DNA of 60,054 nt from Prorocentrum cordatum (Eukaryota; Sar; Dinophyceae; Prorocentrales; Prorocentraceae): contig CAUYUJ010020670.1 of the NCBI GenBank assembly GCA_963575745.1, positions 92,501 to 152,554 on the forward strand. The letters are read 5' to 3'. The stretch's first letter is position 1. Each line of letters starts with the position of its first letter. A program made the translations under genes and the position numbers. Positions 12,033-23,029 of the stretch are shown one piece after another. Under the pieces are notes generated by a model, which was not told where the DNA came from, searched no databases, and saw only the letters and a list, made by a program, of their open reading frames with translations.

Positions 12033-12129
12033 GTGGCTAGGCGTACAGTTGACCGTGCGAAGAACGAAGAACTAAGCACCGGCGAAGGAAAGAGCCACCG
12101 ACTTAAAAGACCAGCCGGCCTGACAGATT

Positions 12130-12164
12130 AAAAACACCGGTCTGCAGCGACACCCGGTGTTTTT
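12130..12164. repeat. perfect 11-bp inverted repeat
   Basis: AAAAACACCGG and its exact complement are separated by 13 bases. The T-run resembles a bacterial terminator, but the context is eukaryotic. It lies between the 265-bp repeat and the 3' end of LINE copy 2, possibly within that element's 3' untranslated region. Confidence 0.7.
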
Positions 12165-12441
12165 GGAAATCGGATAGCATCGGGCCCCCCAGCGTTCCAA
12201 AACTGCTACCGGCGCCGAGGCGGGAGCGAGCACTTTTGCCCAGATGCTAGAAAATCATACACCAAACGCACCACAGGGGGCGCCGGGGAGGAGGGGGAGG
12301 CGGGCAGCAGGCAGGCCAGCAGGGGGGGAAGGGGCAGGGAGCACACACGTGTGGGAGGGAGCCACATCTAGTCAAGACCGGGCACTCGGGGCGACCCCGG
12401 CGTCCAGCCCGACTACGTCTTCCGTCGCCAGGGCGACCTGC

Positions 12442-13842
12442 TCAGCGATTTGGCCCTGCAGGGCGTTGGCCACTGCCGAGCGCAGGGACGAGCGCGCTGC
12501 GGGCCGTTCGGCCTCGGGCAATTCCGGGCAATTCCCCTACGGCGCGGCGCAGCCACGTCTCCGCCTCTGCGCCCCAGCGGCCATTGACATCGAGAACAAA
12601 GGGCACCAGGCCAGAAAATGGGTATCTACGGTGCTTCACTTTCTCTCTGCGCTGCAGGGATGCCTGATGCGGCCGCCCCGTCTGGGCCACGGCCACCTCG
12701 TCCACCAAGCTGATGTCGAGACACGCCCGGCCGTGGAGGCCTCGATGGTAGACGACGTCCAGTGTGGCCGCGCCCTGTTCTTCCGTGTGCCACTCTAGAG
12801 CTGGGATGACCTGCTCCACCAGGGCGTGATGGCCCACCCCGCGCAACCAGAGCGCCACAGCATCTCGAATGGCGTTGCGGCGGCGCACCGGGCCACCTCC
12901 CCGGGGGCAGTTGAGCGCGCGAACGCAGCGGACGTCCACCGTGCGGCCACGCGCCGGGCCGGCCTGCGCCACCGCGCGAGTGGGCGCCGCCGGCCGGTTC
13001 TGGCACGTGCACTCGGACTGCAGCAGCGGCAAATGCATGCGCCTCTTGGCCGCAATGCAGAACGCGTGGTCGGCGAGGGGCGAAACCCCCTCGAAGTTAT
13101 CCAACCAGGCGCCCGCTGAGCTGCCCGAGGCACTGTGCACCGCCGCCGCCGCCGTCGCCGGCAGCGCGGCCAAGAACGTCTTGGTGGCGTGGTCCCGTAC
13201 ATGCTGGGTGTACGTCTTCTGGTCCTTGCCCCTCCGCCCTTCTAAGAGGCCCTGCCAACGGTCACCCTGGGGGCGACGGCCTCCTGCCAACCGTCCCTGC
13301 TCCTCGTCCGCCGCCGAGAGGGCGCGGCCAAGGCCCGGCCGCCGCCGCCAGAAGCCAACCGTTGTCGTCTCGCGGAGCTCCTGGGCAGCCGCGTGGATCC
13401 CGGCTTCCCAGGGCGCCAGGGGGGCAGCGGGGCCGCGCTGTTCGGCGCTGCCACAGCCCAAACCTCCGTCGCTGACCTTCATGAAGATCTGCTCTCGGGG
13501 GGCGGCCGTGACCCCCAGAAGGGCGTTGACGAAGGCGACCGCTCCGTCATCCACCCGGCGGCCCCACGCCGCCGTGAGCGGAAGCGCGCGCTGGATGTGG
13601 ACGCAGGCGCCCCTCGACCAGATCCGCATCAACTGGAAGGCGTCAAAGGCAGACAGCCCGCGCGCGCGGAGCGTCAGGAGTTCCCGGAAGTAGCGGTCCT
13701 GCTTCTGGAGGAAGGCCTCGCCGCAGGGGAGTGGCATGGCGGCGCCCGGGGCGGCCCCGGCACCGCCAGCCGGCGCGAGGCCGCCCGCGTCGAGGTCCTC
13801 CGGGGCGGCAAAGTCCGCGAGGGAAGTCCCGCCAGTCAGCAT
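12442..13842 (-). pseudogene. LINE copy 2 C-terminal part with PD-(D/E)XK-like endonuclease
   Basis: This frame continues the RT thumb. After a helical region it has a Cys pair (CTCQNRP, about 13010), then RACLDISLVDEV (about 12715-12680), REKVKHRRYP (about 12650-12620) and FVLDVNGRWG (about 12600-12570). An Asp, then a Lys followed by Tyr, then a hydrophobic strand with Gly-Arg-Trp-Gly matches the layout of the restriction-like endonuclease that follows RT in R2-type LINEs. It would cut the target strand to prime reverse transcription. The exact catalytic residues are inferred. It ends in a stop at 12442 followed by about 400 bp of presumed 3' untranslated sequence. Confidence 0.65.
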
Positions 13843-16405
13843 CCACGTCGTGGTTTGTGTAGGCCAGAGTAGACCCCACCGCCTTGAGCTTCGGGACGCG
13901 GTGCTTGGCGCACTCCGCGAACTCCGGCGGCAGGACAGCGCGAGGGTCCGGGGGCCAGATCTGGGTCTTGGACATCTTCAGCTTCATCCCATGGGCTTCG
14001 ATGCGGGCTCGCCAGGCATCCAAGCCGCGGAACACAGCAGCCGCGGTGCCCACGAAGTACGCGTCGTCCAAGAACGCCAGGCAGTCCCCTTCGACGTCCA
14101 CCGCGCGCGCGGCCATGCGACCGATGCTGAGGACGTCCGCAGTGCCGACCGCGTAGAAGCCAGGGCTCATAGGGCAGCCCTGGTCGAAGCCGCGGATCTG
14201 GTCGACCAGCTGGGCAGGTTGGGACCCACCACCCGCCGCGTGGCGTGTGCGAGCAGGGGGCCAGGCCTCCGCCAGCGGCGCCAGGGCGGGCACCTTGGAG
14301 CGCACGGCCTCCTTAACGAGGTCACGGGGGATGTTGTTGAACGCATCCCCGAGGTCCACCGCCACCACCGACTTGCCAGGGCTCGAATTGGCCATCGTAC
14401 AGAGGCGTCGGTGGAGGGCACCGCAGCCGTCCTTTGCCAGGCCGAACTGTTGGTCCCCCACCGCCGCCCGCATGTCCGCGTGATGGACCTTGGCCACGCT
14501 GCGGCCCACCATGCGGCGGGTGACATTCCCACAGCCCAGGACTCGCACGTCCCCAGGGGTGGCCTTGGGGATGCCTGCGAAGCGCGCCGCGGTCAGGGCG
14601 GCTAGAGCTTCGGGAGGAAGGTCGCCGATGGCCAGGCGCGCCAGCGTGTTGGCTACCGCCTCCGCTCCGTCTTCGTCGTGCTTGAGCGGAGCCCAGTGCT
14701 CGTAGCGTCCGCCTCCAGGCCCCGCACCGCAACGGCGGGGGAAGCGACCAAACTGGCGCTTGAGGTGGTTGGCCACGCGGTGGTGTAGCTCTGCCGCGCC
14801 GAGGAGCTCGTGTGGGGGAGTGGCTGGCGGCGTCGCCACGTCAGCCCCCGCCGCGGGGGGTCCTCCCCCTGGCCCATGCGGGGCGGCCCCAGTGCCAGGG
14901 GGGGGGCCCCATTCGCCTGGGCGAGGCGCCGCAGGCTGCTGGGCGGTGCTAAACTTCCGAACCACCGCCGCCGCATCCGCCATATCACCCTGGGGCCACA
15001 CTGCCGCTGCCGCCCGAGGCATTTCGCCCGCTCGCGCGAGCTCAGTGACACGGCGGACGCGGGCCGCGACGTGGTCTTCGCGGCCCTTCGCGGTGACCGA
15101 GGTGCGCGTCTGGTCCTCCATGGAGAGCCAGGCGACATCCCATTGGCCGTCCTGGATCCACTGCAAACGCTCCTGGAGGCGTTCTCGTCGCGTCGTCGGG
15201 GTCGGGGTCGCGTTCTCTCTGAAGAGCAGCCCGTCCAGAGCTAAGAACACCTTCCACAAACGCGTCAGCGTGCGCGACGCCAGGCCGCCACCGCCCTGGC
15301 GGGCCTGCTCGATCGCCAGGCACAGCCGCACCTTCACGTGGCTAACCGCGGCGGCCACGCTGTCAGGGATCATGGCCGTGGTGGGCGCGCCCTGTAGCAG
15401 GATGCGGTCCCACCCGATGGTGTCCCACCAAGCCAGGTTGACAAACCGAATCTCATGGTACGCATCTTCGTCAGCCACCTGGTCGTCCAGGTAGTCATCG
15501 TAGACGCCTGCTTCGAGCCCCCCGTCGTCGTCCGCGGCCGCGGGGGCGTCAAGGGGCGGCTGTATGATGTCCGCGGGAGACGGCGCCTCCGCCTCGGCTG
15601 CCACTGGGGGAGCCCCACGGGAGCCTGGGCCATACGCCCCTGGCGCGGCGGCGGCAGGGGGCCTCGGGGCGACCCCAGCACCCCCTGCCACGCCGTCTCC
15701 CTGGGAGGGAGGAGTGGGCACCTGGCCTTCGACCGTCTCCAGCAGGGGCAAGATGGGGCCGCCTCGGGCCTCCAGAGCAGCTGTGAGGCGTTCCCTGTCG
15801 CCCTCGGGGAGCTGCGTGTAGCCCTCCATCGCCGTCGCTGGTGGCAAGGGGCCATCCACGCAGGTCATGTGGAACCACTTCTTGCCCGCGTGCGCCTGGG
15901 AGCCCACGGGGCGCGTCACGACGCCTGCCACACGCCACTCGCCCGCCTCGAAGCCTCCCATGCAGCGGGTGCACTGGGCTTGCTTGCCGCGGGTCGCCTG
16001 GGCGCTGACGCACCAGCGAGTGATACGTCTTCCCGTCATGCGGCGCCGTCGCTGCGCCGGCTGACCTTCACTGTCCCGCATGTGGACGTCGGTGCCGCCG
16101 TCCACTGGGACTCCTGGAACGCTTGCATCGGCCGATGCGAGTGCGGCAGCGGAGGCGCACGGGGCGGCCCCGGCACCTCCGCTGCCCGCTGCGGCTGCCA
16201 GCGCACCGCCTTCACCTCGGGCCGCCGCGTCGTTACTCCCAGCCACTCGAGCCCCTGCGCCTGCGTCCGCAGCGCCGCCAGCGGCCGCCGCCATCCCGGG
16301 ACCTCCCTTCAGGGCAAGGAAGAGTGTGCGTAACGGTAAGGGCACGAGAAAAGGAAGGGTGGCTGCCACCCGCGGTTTGAGGGCAGCAGTAGCCCCCCCG
16401 CCCAC
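13643..16405 (-). pseudogene. LINE copy 2 polyprotein, zinc finger and RT part
   Basis: The start lies somewhere in the first 40 codons; Met at 16405 is the first. A zinc finger with CTRCMGGFEAGEWRV and WFHMTC (about 15985-15860) has the spacing and Gly-Glu-Arg feature of PARP-type DNA-nick-binding fingers. The RT has PKATPGDVR (about 14560), motif A VVAVDLGDAFNNIP (about 14370-14330), motif B FDQGCPMSPGF (about 14190-14155), motif C AFLDDAYFVG (about 14085-14052) and motif D KLKMSKTQ (about 13990-13965). Codon use is strongly GC-rich, like its neighbours. The frame leaves the protein near 13830. It would reverse transcribe the element RNA at the nicked target. Confidence 0.88.
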
Positions 16406-16435
16406 AGGCTCCCCAGAGCCTTGGGGGGGCTACTA

Positions 16436-16441
16436 CTACTT

Positions 16442-16530
<89 letters not shown>
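16436..16530. repeat. CTA microsatellite next to LINE copy 2
   Basis: Pure CTA repeat between the 5' end of LINE copy 2 and the second 265-bp repeat. Confidence 0.96.
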
Positions 16531-16531
<1 letters not shown>

Positions 16532-16536
16532 GGTCC

Positions 16537-16802
16537 CGTGCACCACATCACCACGGCTCAACCGCCTTGGGATGAGCGTCCTTGAGGCTGCCTCATTTCC
16601 AGTATGTAGCGAGCACCTCTTCTGGGTGAAATGGCGGGTCTGACGCGCATGCAGCGGCGGGCGCTTATCCGAGGGCAGCTGGCCCCTACGGCCCAAAGTA
16701 AAGCGACAGCGGCGGCGCAGCAGCACACGGGGCGACCCCAGTACCGCCATCGAGGCCAACTAACGCAAGTAGGCGCGAGAAGAGGCCAGGATGGCAAGCC
16801 AA
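16537..16802 (+). repeat. 265-bp dispersed repeat, copy 2
   Basis: Direct copy of 11768-12032. It lies between two CTA arrays, so here the unit is embedded in the microsatellite on both sides. Confidence 0.9.
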
Positions 16803-17338
<536 letters not shown>

Positions 17339-17935
17339 ATACGGCTGATGATACTGATGAGGAGGAGGAGGAGAAGGGGGAATGGGGAGGAGGAGGAGGA
17401 GAGGCAGGATGAGCAGGAGGACAGGAAGAGGATTAGGAGGAAGGGGATTCGGAGGAGGAGGAGGATTAGGAGGAGGATGAAAATGACGAGGAGGACGGGG
17501 CGTGGCAGTCGGAGACTCCTCACGCTATCAGGAATGAGGAATTAGCAGGATGACGAGGAGGGCGTCCCACGGATATCTTACGGCCCGCAGCATCGAGCAC
17601 CGAAGAGGAGCATGAGGAGAAGGTGGAGCACGCGGAGGAGCACGATGACGAGCAGGAACAGGAGCACGACGAGGAGGAGGAGGAGGAGGAGGAGGAGAAC
17701 GATAATAATGAGGAACACGATGAGGACGAGCAGGAGGAGGAGGAGGAGGCGAAGAAGAAGAAGGATGAGCACGAGAAGCACGAGGAGATGGAGGAGGAGA
17801 AGGAGGCGGAGGAGGAACACGACTAGCACGAGGAGGAGGAGAGGGAGGAGGAGGAGGAGATGGAGGAGGAGGAGGAGGAGGAGGAGGAGGAGGAGGAGGA
17901 GGAGCCCGAGCGGCACGAGGAGGAGCAGGAGCAAG
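17339..17935. repeat. GGA-rich purine satellite
   Basis: Degenerate GAGGAG/GACGAG/CACGAG purine tract. The minus-strand frame rich in Pro and Leu is a by-product of the composition. Confidence 0.9.
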
Positions 17936-17974
17936 ACGGCGCGCAGGAGGCCGAGGGGGCCCCGCGCGCAGGAA

Positions 17975-17995
17975 GGAACGCTGTGAGGACTTGAG
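17975..17995 (-). repeat. 21-bp segment shared in inverse orientation with 22635-22655
   Basis: Exact complement of 22635-22655. Both lie at the edge of a GGA/CTC array with similar G/C-rich sequence beyond, so they look like two ends of related satellite units. Confidence 0.75.
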
Positions 17996-18017
17996 GGGGG
18001 AATAAGGTGGTAGACGT

Positions 18018-18085
18018 GGTATAGCATGGCATAGCATGGCATACCATGTAATAGCATAGCAAAGCATGGCATAGCATAGCAAAGC
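18018..18085. repeat. GCATA/GCATG minisatellite
   Basis: Short units such as AGCATGGCAT and AGCATAGCAA are repeated about seven times. It marks the switch from GC-rich satellite to AT-rich sequence. Confidence 0.85.
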
Positions 18086-18160
18086 GAGAAAAGGATAGGC
18101 GTTCGTGCGATTATGAATTGAGTTGTACTTCTCGTAGGGAAGTCGAGCCCCGAGCCGAAT

Positions 18161-18590
18161 ATCAGAAAAAACGGGAAAACCAGAAAAAACATAACATCCG
18201 AAACAAAACAAAGAAACCATTGGTTTTTTCAAGAAAAATCCGAAACATCCAACCGAAACCTTGGGATTGATTGTTTTTGTACGGATTTTTTCTGGGAGAA
18301 CTAATGGTTTCTTTATTTGTTTTCCGGATTTTCTGTTTTTTCTGATTTTTCCGTTTTTTTCCCCGGATTTTCCTCCGCCCTTCTTTCTCTTACAATCCTT
18401 TCCTTCCGAAGCCGAAAATCAGAAAAAAAAACGGACAAACCAGAAAATTCAAAAACAATCCGTAAAACATCAAAGACACCATTGGCTTTTCAAGAAAATC
18501 AGAAAAATCCAACCGAAATCTTTGTTTTTATGTGTTGTTTTATTGCATTTGAAAACAAATGGTTTCTTTGATTTTTTTTATTGAATTTCA
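18161..18590. repeat. AT-rich inverted and direct repeat cluster
   Basis: An arm at 18161-18227 is complementary (about 85%) to 18302-18360. A direct copy of the left arm recurs at 18414-18510, again followed by an inverted arm fragment at 18550-18590. All arms share the AAACCATTGG block. This is a pair of foldback units of unknown type, much more AT-rich than the rest of the window. Confidence 0.75.
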
Positions 18591-18677
18591 AACACGCGTG
18601 CGCAGTTGCTTTCAAACAGCGAGACACCTCTGAGTGGAATCTCTGCGACAGAGCACGACCTGCGAACTCCGTAGTTA

Positions 18678-20047
18678 TTGTGGCCCGAGCGGAGGTGCAT
18701 TTGCATACAGCGCTGGTTTGCGATGACTGCCGTAAAGCGAGCATACGAACGCTGCGTCAAAAAATGGGGAGCATTGAGCAGACCATTGTTTGCCATTCTA
18801 TATTTGCATCGAGCCTTTAAGAATGTATTGCCTATGGGGTGCTGCAGCGCTGATGACACGTTGACAACAGAAGGCCGTGCCTCATTGAAAAAACATGGTT
18901 TGAAAGAATCACAGACGTGGGGGGCAGCGTTCTGGCTTAACCTCCCGCAAGACGCACAAAAGCTATTTGGAACGACGTTGTCAAAGACATCGCTTACTGG
19001 CGACCAGATACTTGGGAAACTAAAGTTTAATCATTCGCAGGCTTGCTTGAACCCGCCAGATCTTATATTTCAAACAACTGTGTGCCGCGTGAAGACAGCT
19101 TCACGGAAAGAGGCTATCGTGCTATCTGTTTTGATGCGGAGATATCTCAATGAGGACATGCACGTTCTAATGTTTGTCATTGTGTTGGTTGCTGCCGATG
19201 CGTCCATGGCGGACGAGGAAGCGGAAACGACGATTACGCAATACATATCTACCCACGGCTTTGCCACAGAGCGACAAATTGTGGATATGTTGCAACGTTT
19301 GTTAAAAGGATTATGACCAGAAGTGGGTGGCGAAAGCTCTGCATTTGTGCGCGGTGATCATTGGCTCACATCCTCGGACGGGGCACCAGACGCCTCCCGT
19401 TGAAGACCCCGCCAAAGGAGCTGACAAAGCTGTTGCCGTTGTTGCGTATATTTATGGAAACTTGTCGGATTGGCTTGGCCGAGCGGCGTCCATCATGCAA
19501 GCGTATGCCAACATGCCGTTTCGTGGTCTGGAGTTCCAGACGTGCCAGGTTGAGTTGGATCTTGCGCGGTTCGATGCGTACTGCGGGTATCGACGCGAGG
19601 GAGATTTTACTCGGCGCCAGGTAACAGGGCCAGGCATGCTTCCTCTGGGATTGCGGCTCTCCCCGTGCACCCCAGGTCTCATTGCAGCGATCAAGATGCC
19701 GCGCGTGTCGCACAACGTATATGGGGCAATTTCACGCGGGCGTTCGGAGAGAAAAAACGCCCTCGCCCACGAGCAGATGAAAGAAGCATGCGTCTACTTC
19801 ACACGGCCAACATTGGCTTCAGCATGGACTACCTGCGCGTCACCAAGTTGCGGTTGTTGTTCGGCAGGCTGTGTCCTGGACAGGTCGGGCATTGTCAGAA
19901 GCGTTCCTGAGCATATACCCACCCCCATTTTTGGTTGGACAGATAAAGGCCCACTGGGCATGTTCTCCCTTGGAATTGCACAAACGCGCGGTGCGCCAAA
20001 TCGCATTGGAAAACCTAGGTGGCGTTTGACTCAGGAACTCTTCGGCA
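18678..20047 (+). pseudogene. degenerate coding region, function unknown, upstream of KDZ transposase
   Basis: Base composition is balanced and protein-like, unlike the flanking satellites. One frame (18678-19316, ending in a stop) is followed by pieces in three frames (19327-19700, 19361-19624, 19665-20040) that read as one protein only if several shifts are allowed. No domain was recognised; the few Cys are not patterned. Its position directly before the transposase suggests the N-terminal part of the same transposon or a companion ORF. That is inference from adjacency. Confidence 0.4.
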
Positions 20048-20650
20048 ATGCCAGACAAGGAATCCGCCGCCATCCGTGCGTTCTTTGAGAACTGCAGCGA
20101 CATACCGTCTGTAGTCTCGTTGAGGGATCATCTGCTCCACGCATTGGAAGGCGTCGCGGTGGCTGAGAGTGCGCTCGGGAAGACCGTGCAGTTCGACGTG
20201 GAGTATCCAGCACGCAGCGCGTGCAACGACAGAAGGGTCATCACCTTCCAGCCGCCAGCGGGCATCAAGGCGAAGGCGCTCGCGTTCGGCGTGTTCCGAG
20301 CTCTCGAGAAGGGCGCGGACGAGCGCGCGAAGCCATTGGCTCATGTGAACCGCAAGAGCTTCAAGATGATTGAGCGCGAGGCACGGGTGGCTCCATGCGC
20401 CTCCAAGCATTCTGAGAGGGCGCGGATCCCCAACAGCACAGGCGGATGGCAGTTCTTGCTGGATGGGAAGCGCGCCGACGTGCTCGCCGCAAAGGAACGC
20501 ATTAATAACGAGTGCCAGGAGGGCGAGCACCAGTGCATCCAGGCGGTTTGCACTCTTCAGGGAGTCACCCCTGACATACTCGTGCGCGACGGCATGTGTT
20601 CCTTCAAAGCATGGGCAAATAAGAGGCATAAGCAGTTCTATGGTAGCATC
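20048..20650 (+). pseudogene. KDZ-type transposase, central part
   Basis: Met at 20048 opens the frame and the protein part ends near 20650, where the sequence enters satellite. It shows GGWQFLLDGKRADVL (about 20445), CTLQGVTPDILVRDGMCSF (about 20550-20605) and KRHKQFY. The Asp followed by Cys, a Trp and an Arg-x-x-x-F matches the second-Asp region of Kyakuja-Dileera-Zisupton (KDZ) transposases, which normally runs on directly into a D-x-x-H...H-x-C block. That block is found 1.3 kb further on (21945-22331). The family call rests on motif memory without alignment. Confidence 0.6.
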
Positions 20651-20719
20651 CAATTGACTGTCTTGAAGCTGTCCTCTCCATTGCTCGTGCAAACATCCCA
20701 CCCACCCACCCGCAACTTG

Positions 20720-21265
20720 GTTTGCAAAACCTGTTCAGACCGACTACGGCGACACCGACGACAACGACTAGGGCGACACCGACGACGTCTCCGACGACTT
20801 CGACGACGACAACGACGCCGACGAAGACGAAGACGACGACGACGACGCCAACGAAGGCGACGACGAGGGAGGAAGGACGACGACGGCGACAACGACGACA
20901 ACGACGACAACGACGAGGGAGGAGGGAGGACGGCGACGACGCGAACGACGACGAAGGAAGAAGGACGGCGACGCCGACGACGACAACGACGAGGGAGGAG
21001 GGAAGACGACGACGACAACGACGACGACGACGGCGACGAAATAGGAGGGACGACGACGAGACGCCGACGACGGACGACGACGACGACGAGGGAGGAGGAG
21101 GAAGGACGACCACGGCGACAACGACGACGGAAACGACCACGACGCCAAAGAGGACGACGACGACGAACACGAGGAAAGACAGAGGACGACGTGGGCGACG
21201 ACGACGACGACGCGGGAGGAGGGAGGACGGCGACGACGACGACGACGACGCAAGAGCGCGCGCGC
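20720..21265. repeat. GAC/CGA degenerate trinucleotide satellite
   Basis: Arrays of GACGAC with GGGAGGAGGGA spacers. They interrupt the transposase reading. Poly Arg/Thr/Asp frames here are repeat-derived. Confidence 0.92.
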
Positions 21266-21271
21266 ACGCTT

Positions 21272-21440
21272 TTGTTGAAAATCCGTGTTGCGAAACCTTC
21301 GTTTTTTTTTTTTTTAAAAGTTTTTTGGGCGCGCGATTTCGAAATCCTCCCGAAACAAATGGGTTTTGAAGGATTTCGGCGCACGCGCGCGACGACGCGC
21401 GCGTCTGCACTTCGTCCCATTTGTTGCAGAGGATTCTCGC
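21272..21440 (+). repeat. AT/CG-alternating repeat, copy 1
   Basis: It begins with GTTGCGAAACCTT, has a T-run, a GAAGGATT block and then an alternating CG stretch (GCGCGCGACGACGCGCGCG). The second copy is at 21577-21735. The CG alternation could adopt Z-DNA. Confidence 0.75.
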
Positions 21441-21576
21441 GACGGCACACGCGCAAGGGCGTTCGACAGATTTCGACATGCGCGCGCGCGAAGCCCGTTT
21501 GGTAGCATTTTGTGAAAATCTTGAAAATTCCATGGTTTTCATCAGATTTCGCAAGAGCTCGCGCGGAAGCTTTTTT

Positions 21577-21735
21577 AGCAAATCAATGTTGCGAAACCTT
21601 GTGTTTTTGTATTTTTTTCGAAACTCGATTGCGAAATCCTTCCGGCACCGAAGGTTTTTGAAGGATTCCGGCATGCGCGCGCGACGACGCGCGCGCGTGC
21701 ACTTCGTCTTGTTTTTTTTGCAAGGGATTCGTGAA
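21577..21735 (+). repeat. AT/CG-alternating repeat, copy 2
   Basis: Same block order as copy 1, offset by about 305 bp, roughly 75-80% identical. Confidence 0.75.
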
Positions 21736-21944
21736 AAAGTGTTATGCTGGAACAAAACATGCCACCGCATAGCATTTTTTACAAGGGAAACGCAGGGGGG
21801 GGATACCGGCTCGGCTGGGATGGTATGAGTTCATATTTTGGATGGACATGTGGTCAGAAGCATATGTGATTTACAGCACGCGCGGGCGACCCGATAAGTC
21901 CGGGGGGGGGGGGGGTAGAATCTATTATTCTTTTAGAAAGGAGA

Positions 21945-22331
21945 ATTAAGCACTGGTGCGTGGACGAGTTCCATCGACCGAATCACAAGTGCGACTGCCC
22001 CTGCCGCCGCGTTACACCTGCCGCCAAAAAGCGTCTCGACAAGATCAACACGTCGTGCGCGGAGCAGTTCAACTCCTTCATCAGACGCTTCAACTTCTTC
22101 CTGAACAGCCTGCGCCCAAGCTCTCATCGCCTGTGGGCAAAGGAAATCATTAGCCACTGGAACAGCCGCAAGGAGAGTATCAGAGGCATTGCATTCCCCC
22201 GAAAGCGCGGCTATGCAGCTCAACGGGCGGCGACCAAGAAGGCCGTCACGAAGAAGCCCGCGCGCGCCACTTTTCTCAGCAAGTGCCGCAAGACCAAGAA
22301 GGCCGTCATGAAGGAGCCCGCGCGCCAATGA
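21945..22331 (+). pseudogene. KDZ-type transposase, C-terminal part
   Basis: The open frame enters from a G-run at about 21900. It carries HWCVDEFHRPNHKCDCPC, then KINTSCAEQFNSFIRR, where the Glu of AEQ corresponds to the last acidic residue of the DDE triad in KDZ transposases. It ends with a Lys/Ala-rich repeat (AATKKAVTKKPAR and a degenerate copy) and a stop at 22331. A 6-bp hairpin (AGTAAC/GTTACT) starts at the last base of the stop codon. The upstream transposase part is 1.3 kb away. Either an intron or an insertion separates them. Confidence 0.65.
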
Positions 22332-22465
22332 GTAACTTGTGTTACTGGGTTTAGGCACGCCTTAGTCGGGCATTGTAACCGTTTTATATATTAGGGTTTT
22401 GGTTACAGGGGGAGCTCTGAAACGCGCTCCAGACTTCCGAGGGAAGAAAAAACGGCCACTTCCAC

Positions 22466-22473
22466 CTCTTCTT

Positions 22474-22522
<49 letters not shown>

Positions 22523-22625
22523 GCTCTCCAAGTGCTCACTCCCTGCTTCGCCCGCTTCCCTTCGTCGTCCTCCTCCTCCTCCTCCTCCTCATCACCATCA
22601 TCATCCTCGTCTTCCTCCACCTCCA
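22466..22625. repeat. TC and CTC microsatellites
   Basis: Pure TC at about 22476-22518, then CTC/TCA repeats at 22562-22622. Confidence 0.93.
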
Positions 22626-22634
22626 TCAAAGAGG

Positions 22635-22655
22635 CTCAAGTCCTCACAGCGTTCC
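22635..22655 (+). repeat. 21-bp segment shared with 17975-17995 (inverse)
   Basis: Exact complement of the earlier segment, again at the edge of a CTC array. Confidence 0.75.
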
Positions 22656-22784
22656 CCTCTCCCCGCGCGAGGGCGGGGGCCCCGCCGCCACGGGGCGGTG
22701 CGGCCCGGCACCCGCCCCCCCTCCCGAGGAGAGCGCGCTCCTCGACGCGGGCGCCGCGTCGTCCGAGGTCAGCCCCTGCGCCAG

Positions 22785-22865
22785 AGACGGTGGAGGAGGA
22801 GGAGGAGGAGGAGGAGGAGCAGAAGGAGGAGGCGGAGGAGGAGGCGGAGGAGGAGGAGGAGGACG
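22785..22865. repeat. GGA microsatellite
   Basis: GGAGGAGGA with occasional GCA. No coding meaning seen. Confidence 0.92.
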
Positions 22866-23029
22866 ACGGGGATCAATGCAAACGGGGGTCAGCCAGAGCG
22901 CCGGATCTTGCAGGATCCTGCAGGGCCAGGGTCGCATCGACCTGGGCTCGGGTGCGGGATCCTCCTCTGGGATCTTTCTGGGTCCTGCGAGGCCCACCAG
23001 ATAGTGTTTCAAGAGCCTTGTGTGGTCTG

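Larger units (their letters stand above)
12442..16405 (-). mobile_element. LINE copy 2: non-LTR retrotransposon with PARP-like zinc finger, RT and restriction-like endonuclease
   Basis: On the minus strand the order is an Ala/Gly-rich N-terminus, a zinc finger, a long linker, RT and a C-terminal nuclease. There is no AP-like endonuclease. This is the plan of early-branching LINEs (R2/CRE/NeSL type), which carry a restriction-like nuclease after RT. Two overlapping frames (16405-13643 and 13842-12442) cover the whole element, so one frame change near 13830 is the only obvious lesion. The element is flanked by the two 265-bp repeats and starts next to a CTA array. Confidence 0.85.

Noticed and set aside
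12130-12164. Rho-independent bacterial terminator
   Set aside because: The perfect stem and T-run fit the shape, but the window is a eukaryotic genome, so it is kept only as an inverted repeat.
17528-18232. Pro-rich minus-strand protein of 234 residues
   Set aside because: Composition follows directly from the GGA/CTC satellite on the other strand.
22331-22346. Histone-type 3' stem-loop after the KDZ stop
   Set aside because: A 6-bp stem exists, but the sequence does not follow the histone consensus and the gene is a transposase.
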